Shown here piece by piece: positions 50,601 through 61,991 of a stretch of 64,000 nt of DNA. Positions within the stretch are counted from its first letter, which is position 1, and the number at the start of each line of letters is the position of its first letter. The DNA is from Cymodocea nodosa (taxonomy: Eukaryota > Streptophyta > Magnoliopsida > Alismatales > Cymodoceaceae), in the NCBI GenBank assembly GCA_036874045.1, contig CM072342.1, positions 2,192,501-2,256,500 on the forward strand, read 5' to 3'. The notes beneath the pieces are model-generated. The model made no database searches. It saw nothing but the letters and a program-made list of their open reading frames with translations, and was not told the origin of the DNA. A program made the translations under genes and the position numbers.

Positions 50601-53600
50601 TCATAAATAGCTTTCTCGAGCATGCAAACATGAGTTTTCTCTTGAGTAATATAATCAAGAGATTGCTCCATAAGAATTTGTTTGTCTAGGTTATCATTTT
50701 AAAAAAATATTCTTGAAATCAAATTGAAAAACTTGTTAAGACTGATTAACTACAATAGAGAGGACACAAATAAGTTCAGTCAAGCTATTAGAAAGAAAGC
50801 CTCAGAATAATCAAAGTCACATATCTAAGAGAAACCTCAAGCAATTAATTGAGTTTTGTAGTGATCAATTGTGTCATCAAACTTGCATTTAATGGCACAA
50901 ATCCACTAATAGGAAACCACATGTGCCCCTATAAGATAAGGAACAAGATCCTAAGTGTGGCAAATGTGAAGGGTGATCATCTCCTCATCCATGACATTCT
51001 TCCAATGAAGGATTTGAAGAGCTTCATAATAGTTTCTAAGAAGAGACTTTGAGGAAATGGAAAGAGAAAAATTATGAAAAGTTTAGCCAATGTTAACATA
51101 AGAAACAATACTAGACATGGAGTGTTGAGTACAAGTCCTAGTGCCTTTGCATAAGGCAATGGGAAGGTCAATAACATATGGATTAGTACTAGGAATAGGA
51201 CTTGCAGTAGGAGTAGAGAAGGTTAGACTTGAAGCAGTGGGGAGAGTTCACAATCAACGGCTATATACTTGAAGTGGTGGTGGAGCAACAATGTTAGAGG
51301 TAGAAGTATCTTTAGTGTGCATGGCAAATTGACTATAACCATCCTCAATTTCAATGAGACCAAGAGAGTAAGGGACTATGGCACCTAAGAGCACTCAACA
51401 TTTAGAATTGCACTAAAGTAAGGTTAGAATTCAAAAAAGGTAACATCTCTATAATAATGATGACTTAATGAATTAAAAAAATGATACCCTTTTTGTGTGT
51501 GAGAATAATCAACAAAAATATACTTAATTGCATGATGAGATACCTTATCAAGACTAAAAGATAGGTCTTGAACAAAGGCAATACAACCAAAACCTTGGAA
51601 GACAAAGGAAATAAATCATTATCAAGATAAAGATGATGAAAAGGAATAATTCTCTCTAAGGGGGTAAAAGACATCTGATTAATCAAAAACAAAACAATAA
51701 GGATAACATCAGACCATAAATACTTTAGAACTTACATATGCAACATAAGAATATGGGCTACATTGAGAAAATGATGATGTTTCCTTTCAACAACCTTATT
51801 TACTAAGATGTATAGGGACAAGTAGTCTAATGTATAATTCTTAAAGAAGAACAAATATATTGAAATTCAGATTACATAGCTCAAGAGTATTATTAGTATG
51901 CAAAATTTTTAAACAAGAAGAAAAATGATTTTGTATTTCAGCAATAAATTGTTTAAATACATCAAGCACACCACAACAATCTTTTAAAAGATAAACCCAA
52001 TATATACAAGAAAAATCATCAATGAACACAATATAGTATTTATGACTATTAATAAATAAGACGTGACTTGAACCTTAAATATCACAATGAACTAAATTAA
52101 ACAAACTTTTAGAAAAAACAAGATGCAAGTACTTAAAAGTAGCACAAGTGTGTTGTCCAAGTTAACACAACTTACAATCAAACGGAGAAAAACTAATCTA
52201 TAGAATAGCTTGGTGTAACTTGTCATAAGAAGGATGACTTAAACGATAATGCCACAACACTGAAGACTCTATAATTAACATGCAAATCAATAGTCCACGA
52301 GGTATATAATCACAAACTACCTAGTACACTCTAGTACTATCCTTACAGTCTAAACCAACCATCTTCCCTATTTGCAAGTTTTGATTTAAGAGGAGACTTT
52401 GACATCCCTTTAACCAGAGACAAGACAAGAATGATTATCAGCAATGGTAAAATTGGTTTTATTAGAAAGAGAAGTAAGATGCTCAAATAGGGTAGGCGTA
52501 CCTAATATGCGTAAAGAGACTCTAAAATCTATAATCAAGGGACTATCACCTGAAACAATTAAGATTAGTGACAGTACTTAGATGAGGAGAAACTTGAGCA
52601 CTCATAGCAAAGGAACTTGTTCCTTGAACATGAAGAAGACACTCATAATTAGCATGTGAGTGGGTAACAATGGGATCTGATGATACTACTTCAGATGTCT
52701 TGGGTATGTCCATGCTAACATGCATTGACTAAGACACTTAAGATTTTTCAAATTTGTCTTAGCATTTCTGAGAGTAATGCCTAAACTAGTCACAATGATG
52801 ACATTTAGTTCCTTGTCGGTTATCCTCTCCTTGCCCACCCCCTCTACAACTTTAACCACAAGAGGAAGAAGCAATAAGGGTGGAATGATCAATAGGAGAT
52901 AAAGTAGATTGTGTGTAAACTAAGTAGAGATGTGCATAGCTTGAGTAAAAGTTTCGTCTGAATCAGACATTTGGACTGCTTCCAAAATGTGACTCTGGAG
53001 TTTGGACACAACTTCTGAACTCAAACTAACCAAATAGACAATTATAGTTAACTCCTCCCTATATCACTAGAAAGTAGAAATATCAATAGTGGGGGGTTGA
53101 TAGATGTTGAGTTCATCAAACAACACATGAATAGTGTTGTAATGCTTTTGACATGTCTTGTCCTCATGTTTTAGTTGAAACAATTACTCATAAATATGAA
53201 AGGTTTTCAAGATATTCTTCTCATACCTATGTTCTTTGAAGATTGTCCTAAATTTTCTTTGTTGGATGAATCATAGTCACATCATGAGCTACTATAGACT
53301 CCATGCTAAATAACATCTATGACACAATTACAGCATCATCAACATATCAATCTTTATAAGTAACATCCTTGATATTTGGAGGACGTGAAGTAAAGTGGTG
53401 CTCCTAACGGCAAACAATGACTATAATCTCAAAACTTAGTGTTCACAAGATATAGTTTGAACCATTCAATTTTCTGATACATTGGAAAACTCTTAATCAA
53501 TAGGTCACAAATAGCTATTTCTAATACAACATGGAACTATGGCAACAAACCACTGAAAATCACCCACAAATCAATAACAACTGGTGTTGACAACACACAA

Positions 53601-56600
53601 TTCACACAATACACTATCTATTGGGAGAATACTTTGTGGGGAAACATAGCCACGAGCAACACCCTGAAAGCCACACACAAACCACAACCTACACACGAGT
53701 AGCAAGCTGAAACCATGCCTAACGGATGACTGCATTGGTGAACGAAGAACAATTGTTAGATGAACAATTGAAGGTTGCACAGACTACAAATGGAATTACT
53801 GCCAGGCAGATGAGGATGCCAACAAACAACAATCAATTGGACGATAGAGCTGCATCCAATGACTGAGCTACAAACTCCCACAAGTAGCTAAGAGAGGATA
53901 GTTGTGGTTGACATCTACCAAAGGAGCAAACACTGATTACGTCAAAAACGTGTTGTCAAACCCTAGATCGAAGGACATCAATGTCGAAGGGGAAAAATGG
54001 AGAAGGGTGGTGGATCTTAGTGCCAAACCCTAAGTCATTTGTGCCTAAGGCTCTGATACCAAGTTAAAAGAGAAGAAGGAAAAAATGTTGATTGATTTTC
54101 AAAGAATTACAAGGGATCATATAGGATCACATAAACGGATATCCATTTATAACTAAATGGATCCAATACACAAAATAACATAACACATGACACAAAATAA
54201 CAGAAACAACTTGTGATGACATGATCTAGCTGGGAGACTCTTCTAAAATTTCACAGTAAAAAAAGGTCTACGTTATAAGTTTTTGTACCAGTTGCTAGGA
54301 TGACAATGCATTACTCTTGTTTAATCACATGCAAGATACTAGAACTCTTTTAGTTAATTAATTAAAAATAATGCTTACACATTTTGCCATTCCAAAATCT
54401 GACAGCTTAACAGTGCCATTAGAATCAACAAGCAAATTTGCCCCTTTGATGTCCCTGCAGAAAGAAAAATGCAAGGGCACTTCAAGACAGTTAATTAATG
54501 AAGGAATCACGCTAGTGCTTCCAGCATTTTAATGAAACATGACATGCTATTTCAAGTACAAAGTTTTCATATAAGCCATATAAAGATTGGTAATTAAGCA
54601 GGAGCATATGCTAATAGAAACAAAACAGACTGTAGTCTGCGACAATAATAGAGAAACAAAACAACAATGAATTGTAATATTTTCAGAAGATGAGAGGTAA
54701 TTCTGAACTTAGCACAAAATTGATTAAACGAGGCAGTGACTACCTATGGATGGCATTTTTGTTGTGCAAGTAAGCCAGACCCATGAGTATATGGCGTGTA
54801 AAATTACGAACAACTGATTCTGTGATAGCACTGCAATGCTCATGGATATACTTATTAATTGAACCAGGGTAGACATACTCTAAGTATATATAGAATTGAT
54901 CCTCGATCTGCAATCAGGATAAAAATATTTTATTGAATTACTGATTAAGCTAAAAAAAAAAAGAAACAGAGATTTCAAAGATGAGAAATTAACTATTTCA
55001 CTTCCGTAATACTTCACAATGTTAGGATGCTCCAGTTGACTTAGAAACCTTATTTCCTGAAACAATAGAAACGGCAAAAAAAAGCAGCTAATAATATAAA
55101 TTAGGGCTTACAAATGGAATTAAAATTTGCACAGCAATCTCAAAAGAACAGACATGTCTTAACATTCCTAAAAAGTCCCAAAAATGGACTTCGAAGCAAA
55201 CACGTTATTCTGACACTAAGACAGGGCAAGAAGTGTTACAACCACACTTCACAGAAATATCCCTACAGAAAGGGAAAAGCTGAAAAGAAGGTCAGCAGGA
55301 TCACATAGAAAAGGCATAAATTACAGAGAATAGAATGTGATCGGAAATGCAGGGAACTGGTATATCATATGAAAGTATATCAAACTATTACCATGTCTGG
55401 ATTGTTCCTAATGATGATGATTGCATCAAAGACAAGATTAGATGCAACTAACATGGACAATTTAGTGGATCATATGGATAATGATGATGATCTATTTAGA
55501 GGATAAATGCTCTATGTCAGGAAATATACATGTGAACGAATATAGAAAAGAAAGAAATTATGAAAATGTAAAAAATAGATAGCCTTTTGCGATATTGAAA
55601 TGTTGACTTGCTGTACCAAACTTCTATTTATTTTATGGCACTAATGAAATGAACAAGCCAATCATAGGTGGTTAAGAATGTGAATGTAAAAAGAAAAAGT
55701 AACAACAGTATCCATATAGGATATGCCCAAACTTCGAAAATTGACCTGTTGTAGCTGCTTGATGCATTCAATGGATTTAGGGTCATCTGGATCAATATTG
55801 ACTTCTTTCATTGCACATAATGCTCCTGTCTGCCTGCTCGATAATTAATAATGTGCTTTAAATACCTCAAAAAGCCCATAGAGAACTAAAAAACAAGGAT
55901 TGTTGCATAACATCAAATACCTATTAGTTGCTTTATATACACTCCCAAAAGTTCCTTTTCCAATAAGTTTTCCTTTTTGCCATTGACCACCCTTAGGCAA
56001 GGCATCTCCCTTTGTTGGAGATGGATGCCCAAAAGATGGATGGATTTGGCCTGGAGCACCAGGAGGAAGAGGCAGTGGATGGACATTAACATTACCATGA
56101 GAAGAAGGTGTGGCAGGGTTCTCTGGAAATATTCTTGAATGCAGTGGAGATGAAGGTGGACTAGGATTCTGTGATCTTAATCCAGGGCTTTTTGTGGTTG
56201 GACTATGAAGAGGACTTTCAGAACTAACCAGAAATTTCTCAGCCGGTATTTCTGCATGAAAGCCTGTTACAATATCTGAGAAATCAGAAGCTGACAATTG
56301 ATGAGGAGGCTGGGGAGTCAAATGACTGGAAGGAAAATATTCCCGGGAAGTTGGTCTTCTAGGGCTGCAAATAGCACTTGATGGAGCACTTCTAGTAGGA
56401 CCATTCAACCTGAAGTTATTGTCAGTTGTATTTGAATATTGAAACACGGCCCTCCTGTTATTTGAAGTTTGTACCACCATGGGTGTATCAAGGAGTTCAG
56501 AACTCTTGGGCATGATTGCATAAGGCAACCTACCAAGGTCAGATAAAAAGGTTACGTTTCAAACCAGCTGATGTTTGTATGAACCAAGGGAAAAAAATAC

Positions 56601-59600
56601 ATGATTTATTTCACTAAGAAACTAATAAGAATATAAACTACAAGAATGCAATATGGTGAAAATAAGACAAAGAATAAAAGGAAATTCAAAGAAAAAAGCC
56701 TCAGACAAGGACAAGAAATTGCGTACCAGAACATATAAAGCAGAAAAAGGTTGACGTAGGGTTACAAGTAGAACACTATATAATGTTAACCATAATGAAC
56801 AAAAAAGTACTAAAACCAAGCATGTTCCAAAAAAAATGCCTTGAAATAGAAACCCTCAAGTTTTGTTATCACAAAAATTTGATTTTTTAGGATACAGGAG
56901 GGTTTTTTTTTTGCCTCTATTTTATCTCTGCTCATCATTTTACATGGATGGCTAAACAGCTTTGTTTCTTGTTTTGGATGGTGGTTTGTTTGTTGTTACA
57001 TAATCAACCTTTTTAAATAAAAAATCCAATATTCACAAAAAAATAAACCCTGAAGGCTTCTCTAACGTGCAAAACATTATTGGGTGTTGTCTAGGTATGG
57101 AGTTGGAAATTGGAATGAATGCAAGACTATGTCATAAAAATAGTGTAGAAAAGCTAGCAGTGACTCATCACAGTGTTTTTCCATGACAGTAATTGTGACT
57201 CGTCACAATGAAAATTGGAATGAACCTTATAGATTATGGGCCTCATGGAATTTCAACAGGTCAACATGGAAGATAACTAAATATAATGATGTGTGTAAGA
57301 AGTACAACCCCACATTGATGCATATCAAGCTGTGTTTTTAGGGAATAAAAAAATCTACTTAAATTGAATTTGGATTCCTACGGGCATGATTTGTTATGAA
57401 TAAGGTTTAACTAACCAGATAAGCAAAACATGTTTTAAGTTGATTTTAGGAAAATAACTAAAATTTGTTTAGCCCACGACTACATTTTTTAGCAGCATGG
57501 CACCTATTCTGGGTGTTATGACCTCTTCCATCTATGATGAATCTACAATCATAACCAAAAGAAGTATGAATAGAGATGTAATGACTCAGATACAATTAAC
57601 CTGCTACAGGTCAACAACATCAAGCCTACTAATCAGATTGAAAATGCTTAAACTGAAAGTGATCCTTAGTTGTTTCGTTAACCATATTTGCTTTTTCAAG
57701 AAATTTGAGACTAGATCCAAGGTGTAACATGAATCATGATTATCTTCCAGCTGAACAGTTAGGCTTTGGGTTGTGCCATCCTGGTAGTTTTTTTTTTTTT
57801 TTTAACAACAATTTTTTTTTTTTTAAAGGTCCTCCTTAGACACTCAAACAGCCTGGTGAACACGAGGAGTATCTTTAGAGGTAATAGAAGGTGAACCTTT
57901 ATGAACACTCAAACAGTCTGGTGAACACGAGGAGTATCCTTAGAAGTAATAGAAGGTGAACCTTCATGGACACTCAAACAGCCTGGTATACACCAAGAGT
58001 ATCCATGAAGGTAGTAACATGTGAGTCTCAATAGACACTCAAACGGCCTAGTATACACCAGGAGTATCCAAGGAGACGAAAGCTTGTAGGAGGTCTTGCT
58101 AGGCCTACTTTGGTAAGTGATGCACACAGCTACAGCTTGTCAATGCTTAAGCAGAGCCAACACTACTGCCTATAGGCACTACACAAGAACTTCTCAAGTG
58201 ATCACCCATCCTGGTTCTGCTTCCTCCCAAACATAGTTAACTCCAGAATTCTTATAAGAGTCATCCTGGTAGTTCCATTCAATCTTGTTGGCCCAACTAA
58301 TCAGGCCATCTTCATTGGCTTGGTTGCCCCAATTGGACTAAATGTGGTGATCATTCTATCTTGCAAAAGATGGAAATATTTGGTTACCTCTGGTGTGTGG
58401 GTCATAAAATACTCTATCATGTACAAGTTAGGCAAACTGGCAAACGAGATGGAGTGGTCACCCCATTCTGCAAATATAGAGTTGGTAACTAGGGTGGTCC
58501 ATAAAATGTTCTTTAATGCTTAAATTGTGCAGGTGGTACAATGTGAATGTACTTGTAATAAGCCCATGCATTCTGTATTTATAACATCACCAATAGGAGT
58601 GGCAGTAGGAAATCAGAAGCACACATGGTGCTGGGGAGCCTAATGGCCATATCATGAAAGAACAATAGTGCATCCATGCTGAGGATAACCGAATGGATAT
58701 TTTTTCAAATGAACGAACCAATGGCTAAATGGACAGATCCTAAACAGGTAGATGGAAACTAAACATATAGGTCTCATAGGAGTGGACAAGCAGGCAAAGG
58801 GACAAGTCTTGAATGAGTGGATGAGCAGCCAAATAAATGGGACATCATCCTTGGAGGGCACAAAGACGGTAGAGCAGACATCCCACATCAGGAGTGTTCC
58901 ACTTCAGTTGTTGAGTGAAAGGTTAACTACCTAAGTAGAGAAGTTGAATGAATAGATGAATTTAATCTAGGGTGAGATAGCAGCAAGTCCCTTAGAAATG
59001 TTTGCTGTTGGGTCCTTTATTGTACTTGCTTTTAATGCAATGAACATTTTTTTAATTCAAAATGTGCGTGATATTATTGTGATCCATTTAACACTTGAAC
59101 CAAGTTGGATTTTGCTTCATGTAATGCATGCATTGTAGAAGTTGGTGATCATCATGAATGCTCCACTCAATGCTCAAACAGAATCAGATTCTAGCTCTCA
59201 CATTGTTGTACTGATCATCTTCATTAATTGTCCAACGTGTGTCAAGGGTTAGAGTTGATTACATGATCATTTAATGTATGTTAAAGGTTGAGGACTTTGT
59301 CAGCTTTCTTGACATTTATCAAGGGCCTGTTTGATGATGGTCATCTACACAACATGTGCCAAGCATATTTTTGGAATTCAACCATCTACCTGATGTATGT
59401 CAAGGATTGTCATTGTCTGCTTGTCTGATGTGGGTTGAGTGTCAAAGGTCATTCAATCATCTACTTGACATATGTGAAAGGTCAACATTTTTGTAAATTG
59501 CCTTACATATCTTTAAGGGCCCAACATAGTCAAAGATCAATGTCTTTGTCTACTTGCTTGTATGTCAACGGTCAAAGGTTGTTTGTTCATGTACCACCAT

Positions 59601-61991
59601 ATGTTAACATTCAAGAACTTTGTCTACCCACTCAACATGCATCAAGGGTTATTTTGGCCATCCAATTGATGTATGTCAAGAGTCAAGGACTTTGTCCACT
59701 TTCTCAATGTTCCTTAAGGGTCTATTTGATAGTTTGATTGTCCACTCAATGTATATAAAGGTCAAAGCCTACATACACTTTCCCAACATTCATTAAAGGT
59801 TTGTTTAGCCATTGAAACAATTGCCTGACTTATGCCAAGTGTTGAGGTTTTCACCTACTCACTTGACATGTGTCAAGGGTTTATTAGGTTGTTTGATCGT
59901 CCACTCAAAATATGTCAAGGTTCAAGTCTTTGCCAGCATTTCAAGGGTCAAAACTGACTCATTTATTAAATGGGTTGAAAATCCCAACCTAAATTCAAGC
60001 ATTTATAAATGGGTTGGCCCGCCTAATCTTTTATGTACTTAAACAAGTTAGCTATGTAACCCAACCTATTTAACTCACTTAATCTATTTATGACATTTAA
60101 CTTGTTCGAGTTATTTAACTTGTATAACTTACATAACTTGTTCAACTTGTGTAACCCATTTAATACATTACAAACTATAAAAAATCATATAATTAATTAA
60201 AAATAAATATATGTGATATTATATGATATATTATATAATAGTATTACAAAGCATATTAAATATATAAAATTTTCTTATATGGGTTGGTGGTCATAAATGG
60301 ATGACGCATTCAACCTGAATTCAACCCTTTAAATAAATGGGTTAAATAGGTCAACCTATTTATGAGTAACCCTAACTCTAATTTGTTTATTAAATGGGTT
60401 GACAGGTTGATTTCATGGATTATGACTCATTTTGGTACTCCTACGATACATGATCCTTGGCAGGCACGAGAATGGCCAAATAGACACCACACATCAAAAC
60501 ATGAAAATTAACTACTTAGAATTTAAAACTAAACCCAACAATACCGTAATATATCAAACTAAGGCCTCATTTAGAATCACGTATTGGACTCCAGATTTTT
60601 TAATAAGATAAAAAGCATAATAAGCAGTTCTAAATGACATTTGAGTTATTGAAAAATCAGTGAGCTTAATAGAACCACTTTTCTTCTTTTCTTGAAAAGC
60701 TCACCTAAGATAAGTTTTTTGAATAAGTTGACTTGAGATTATAAATGTTATCTTCCTATTTTATCCTAAAAAATTTTGTAATCTTTCTATTGGTAGCTTA
60801 CATTTATTTCAAGAGAAGGTTAGTTTATTAATTTAAGTTTCCAAAGTATTTCAAAAAAACGCAGGGTATATTTGTGATCCTCTTATTGGTGTACTATCTT
60901 AATAATTTAAGTAGCTTAAAAATCCAGACTTTTACATTTTTCTAATACGTTGGTTGTTTCAATAAGGAGTTCTAAACAGACCCTAATAGGCATCTCCAGG
61001 AGGAGGACACGCTAATATAGAGTGGATAAAAAACCTCAGACTGTTGGAATTTTAATAAATGTAAATCCTTCCAGATAGATTTATAAAGTATCTATGCTAA
61101 CATTTTGATCGATAATAACGAACAGTGGATAACATAGTTGGTCTTCACTCATCTTATAACATCCAAAGAAATTTCTAGATATGAAACTAGGCAAAAACAC
61201 TACCATTATCAAAAGTAAATAATTTGATCGATGATCCAAGAAACAGATAACCAGAGTAGAGATACTGAGAGATACACATTTGACAAGAGTTATTACTGTC
61301 TCAACCCATATACTTTTTTTTTGAAAGATAAATTCTGGAGATTGATATTTAACTAGACATGAAAAAAAGCAGAAAGGAACAGCATAAATAAACACATAAA
61401 ATACGTCCAGCTTAACAAATAGTTAAGAGCTCTTAACAGTTCAAGATCAACACGATAAGTTTGAACAATCGACTAAGAAACGCATCTGCCGATGATAAAC
61501 ACAGAACTTAAGCACAATATTTTCGCATACCTCCCGGCAGTGTTGTTATTCGAAGGCGGAAGCCTCTCCGCCACGGGCTCCGCTAGCGCAGACAACAGCT
61601 CAGTGCACCCATCCTCCCCGATCCTGGGACTGTTCAGTCCCCCAACCCTTGGCGACGGAGGTGGGAACCTCGCGGACAGCCCCTCGGGCAACGGCAGCGG
61701 GTGAGGCAAGAGCAACGACGATGATTTACTCGTCAGCGGGAGATCTTCGAGATTGCTGGGGGACCTGGACACGGGGGAAGAGTTCGCGAACACGCCTACC
61801 TTCTTCTCCGCGAATTTCCCGATCAACTTGAACACGTCGCTGGCGGATGGATGCCGCAGCTTCCTCTGTCTGGTGAGGCGGGGCTGCTTCTGATGGCCGA
61901 GGGAGGGGGAGGATGAGGGGGTAGACGGGGAGGGGGAGGATGGGGAGGAGTGGGCGGAGGACTTACCTTTTAGTCTCTTCAACCAACCCAT
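41659..61991 (-). CDS. MAPKKK5: MAPKKK5-like mitogen-activated protein kinase kinase kinase, 11 exons, 704 aa
   Basis: This is a plant MEKK-type kinase of the YODA/MAPKKK3/5 group, which phosphorylates MAPKKs in immune and developmental cascades. Exons on the minus strand: 61991-61531, 56529-55921, 55833-55746, 55056-54994, 54907-54744, 54454-54379, 49324-49265, 49180-49061, 42303-42094, 42016-41940, 41845-41659; all GT-AG and in phase. Residues 1-335 are a Ser/Pro-rich regulatory region with LTRQRKLRH near the start and VHPLPLPPGAP just before the kinase. Kinase landmarks: glycine loop IGKGTFGSV 343-351, AMKEV with Lys366, HRDIKGANLL with Asp463, DFG 481-483, GTPYWMAPE 499-507, DIWSLGCTIIEMYTG in exon 8, FHRNPAERPSA in exon 9. 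The tail keeps PRLSPRSILD, as in MAPKKK5. All catalytic residues are present. Introns of 5.0, 5.05 and 6.8 kb carry transposons. Exon 10 has a second in-frame donor 27 nt downstream. Confidence 0.95.
43837..44035. repeat. AT-rich short tandem repeat (gataaaatatgatt type)
   Basis: The phrase gataaaatatgattt and close variants recur at least five times in 200 bp, interleaved with tttaagataaaa. This is a degenerate minisatellite in MAPKKK intron 8, ending about 75 bp before the left end of the Harbinger element. Confidence 0.8.
45468..46391 (+). pseudogene. Harbinger ORF1 relic (Myb/SANT-like DNA-binding protein)
   Basis: The reading starts MSTSDRRRIEGGRSYISWNT at 45468 and continues with KVDAYFLDILTEVLNERNKK, which resembles the W.....D..F...L.E...G.K start of the Myb/SANT-like domain in plant Harbinger ORF1 proteins. 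Downstream pieces YRNYSKLLTKVDGVGIS and FDLPPSLEGSS with a coiled C-terminal part (QNKMVEVQNKMIDLKQK) fit the same family. Several stops and at least one frame change interrupt it. In the host genome ORF1 would help transposase reach DNA. Exact bounds are approximate. Confidence 0.65.
46789..48172 (+). pseudogene. Harbinger DDE transposase relic (HARB1-like)
   Basis: Pieces in family order: CIKRLLDPTQQHQIYNCQ, VIVDTNNINIEEKFVIFFVT, NVYPYFK, then after an apparent small intron (about 47328-47400) CIKAIDGTYIKATI with the first Asp at 47417-47419. Next come RKGELSQNIMITYNFDIKFT, YLVDVRY with the second Asp, and RHSQLRIIIGYTFGIVKYHF. In active transposases the last motif reads R.SLR..IERTFG..K; here the catalytic Glu position is Gly (GGA, 47849-47851). 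Many in-frame stops are present. The copy is dead. Confidence 0.85.
49738..49853. repeat. 32-bp direct repeat, 84-bp spacing
   Basis: tagctcccaacttaaattct followed by gtcaaataatct occurs at 49738-49769 and again at 49822-49853, in MAPKKK intron 6 beside the truncated copia element. ccatatacac and ccatatacat recur between and beside the copies. Confidence 0.9.
50095..54255 (-). mobile_element. Ty1/copia retrotransposon, 3'-truncated and degenerate
   Basis: Read on the minus strand the order is LTR, PBS, gag, integrase, reverse transcriptase, as in copia. A probable 5' LTR lies at about 54063-54255, starting TGTGAAATTTT. The primer-binding site TGGTATCAGAGCC (complement of tRNA-Met 3' end) is exact at 54061-54049. 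A gag zinc-knuckle remnant lies near 52850-52740. Integrase-like FIDDFSCIYWVYLLKD is at about 52025-51980 and LKQSPKIWFEKFNKV near 50600-50555. The reverse transcriptase YVDDILLIGDD is at about 50450, then LIYLTITGPNIMYTMNL near 50100. The RNase H part and 3' LTR are missing, so no target duplication can be read. Frameshifts and stops interrupt the polyprotein. It sits in MAPKKK intron 6, in the same orientation as the gene. Confidence 0.85.
57841..58100. repeat. 65-bp tandem array, about four units
   Basis: Units start with cactcaaac(a/g)g(c/t)c(t/c)(g/a)g at 57841, 57906, 57971 and 58036, exactly 65 bp apart. Each contains a (g/a)caccaggagtatcc-like core. Two poly-T runs (57788-57803 and 57812-57824) precede the array. 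It lies in MAPKKK intron 1. Confidence 0.9.
59210..59950. repeat. Degenerate minisatellite of about 75-80 bp period
   Basis: The phrases (a/g)tgtatgtcaaggt and acatt(c/t)atcaagggt alternate about every 40 bp, and caaggactttgtc recurs at one of the two half-positions. Phrase spacings such as 59669, 59749, 59829 and 59909 give an 80-bp period late in the array. The array is too diverged for exact unit borders. It lies in MAPKKK intron 1. Confidence 0.6.
59940..60450. repeat. GGGTT-rich nonautonomous element, similar style to 7168-7565
   Basis: Contains repeated ttattaaatgggttga, aaatgggttggcccg, aacccaacctatttaact and aataaatgggttaaatag phrases. Its right end in reverse complement reads TAGGAGTACCAAAATGAGTC, which looks like a hAT-type terminus. 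The left end is not clear and no target duplication was found. Confidence 0.35.
60563..60983. mobile_element. Tourist-like MITE, 421 bp, TAA target duplication
   Basis: The left end reads GGCCTCATTTAGAATCACGT and the right end in reverse complement GGGTCTGTTTAGAACTCCTT; both continue into TATTG. TAA flanks both sides (60560-60562 and 60984-60986). The small size, lack of coding sequence, GG...TTTAGAA terminal inverted repeats and TAA duplication fit a Tourist/PIF-Harbinger miniature element. It lies in MAPKKK intron 1. Its ends differ from those of the 4.6-kb Harbinger element in the same gene, so that element is not its obvious parent. Confidence 0.75.
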
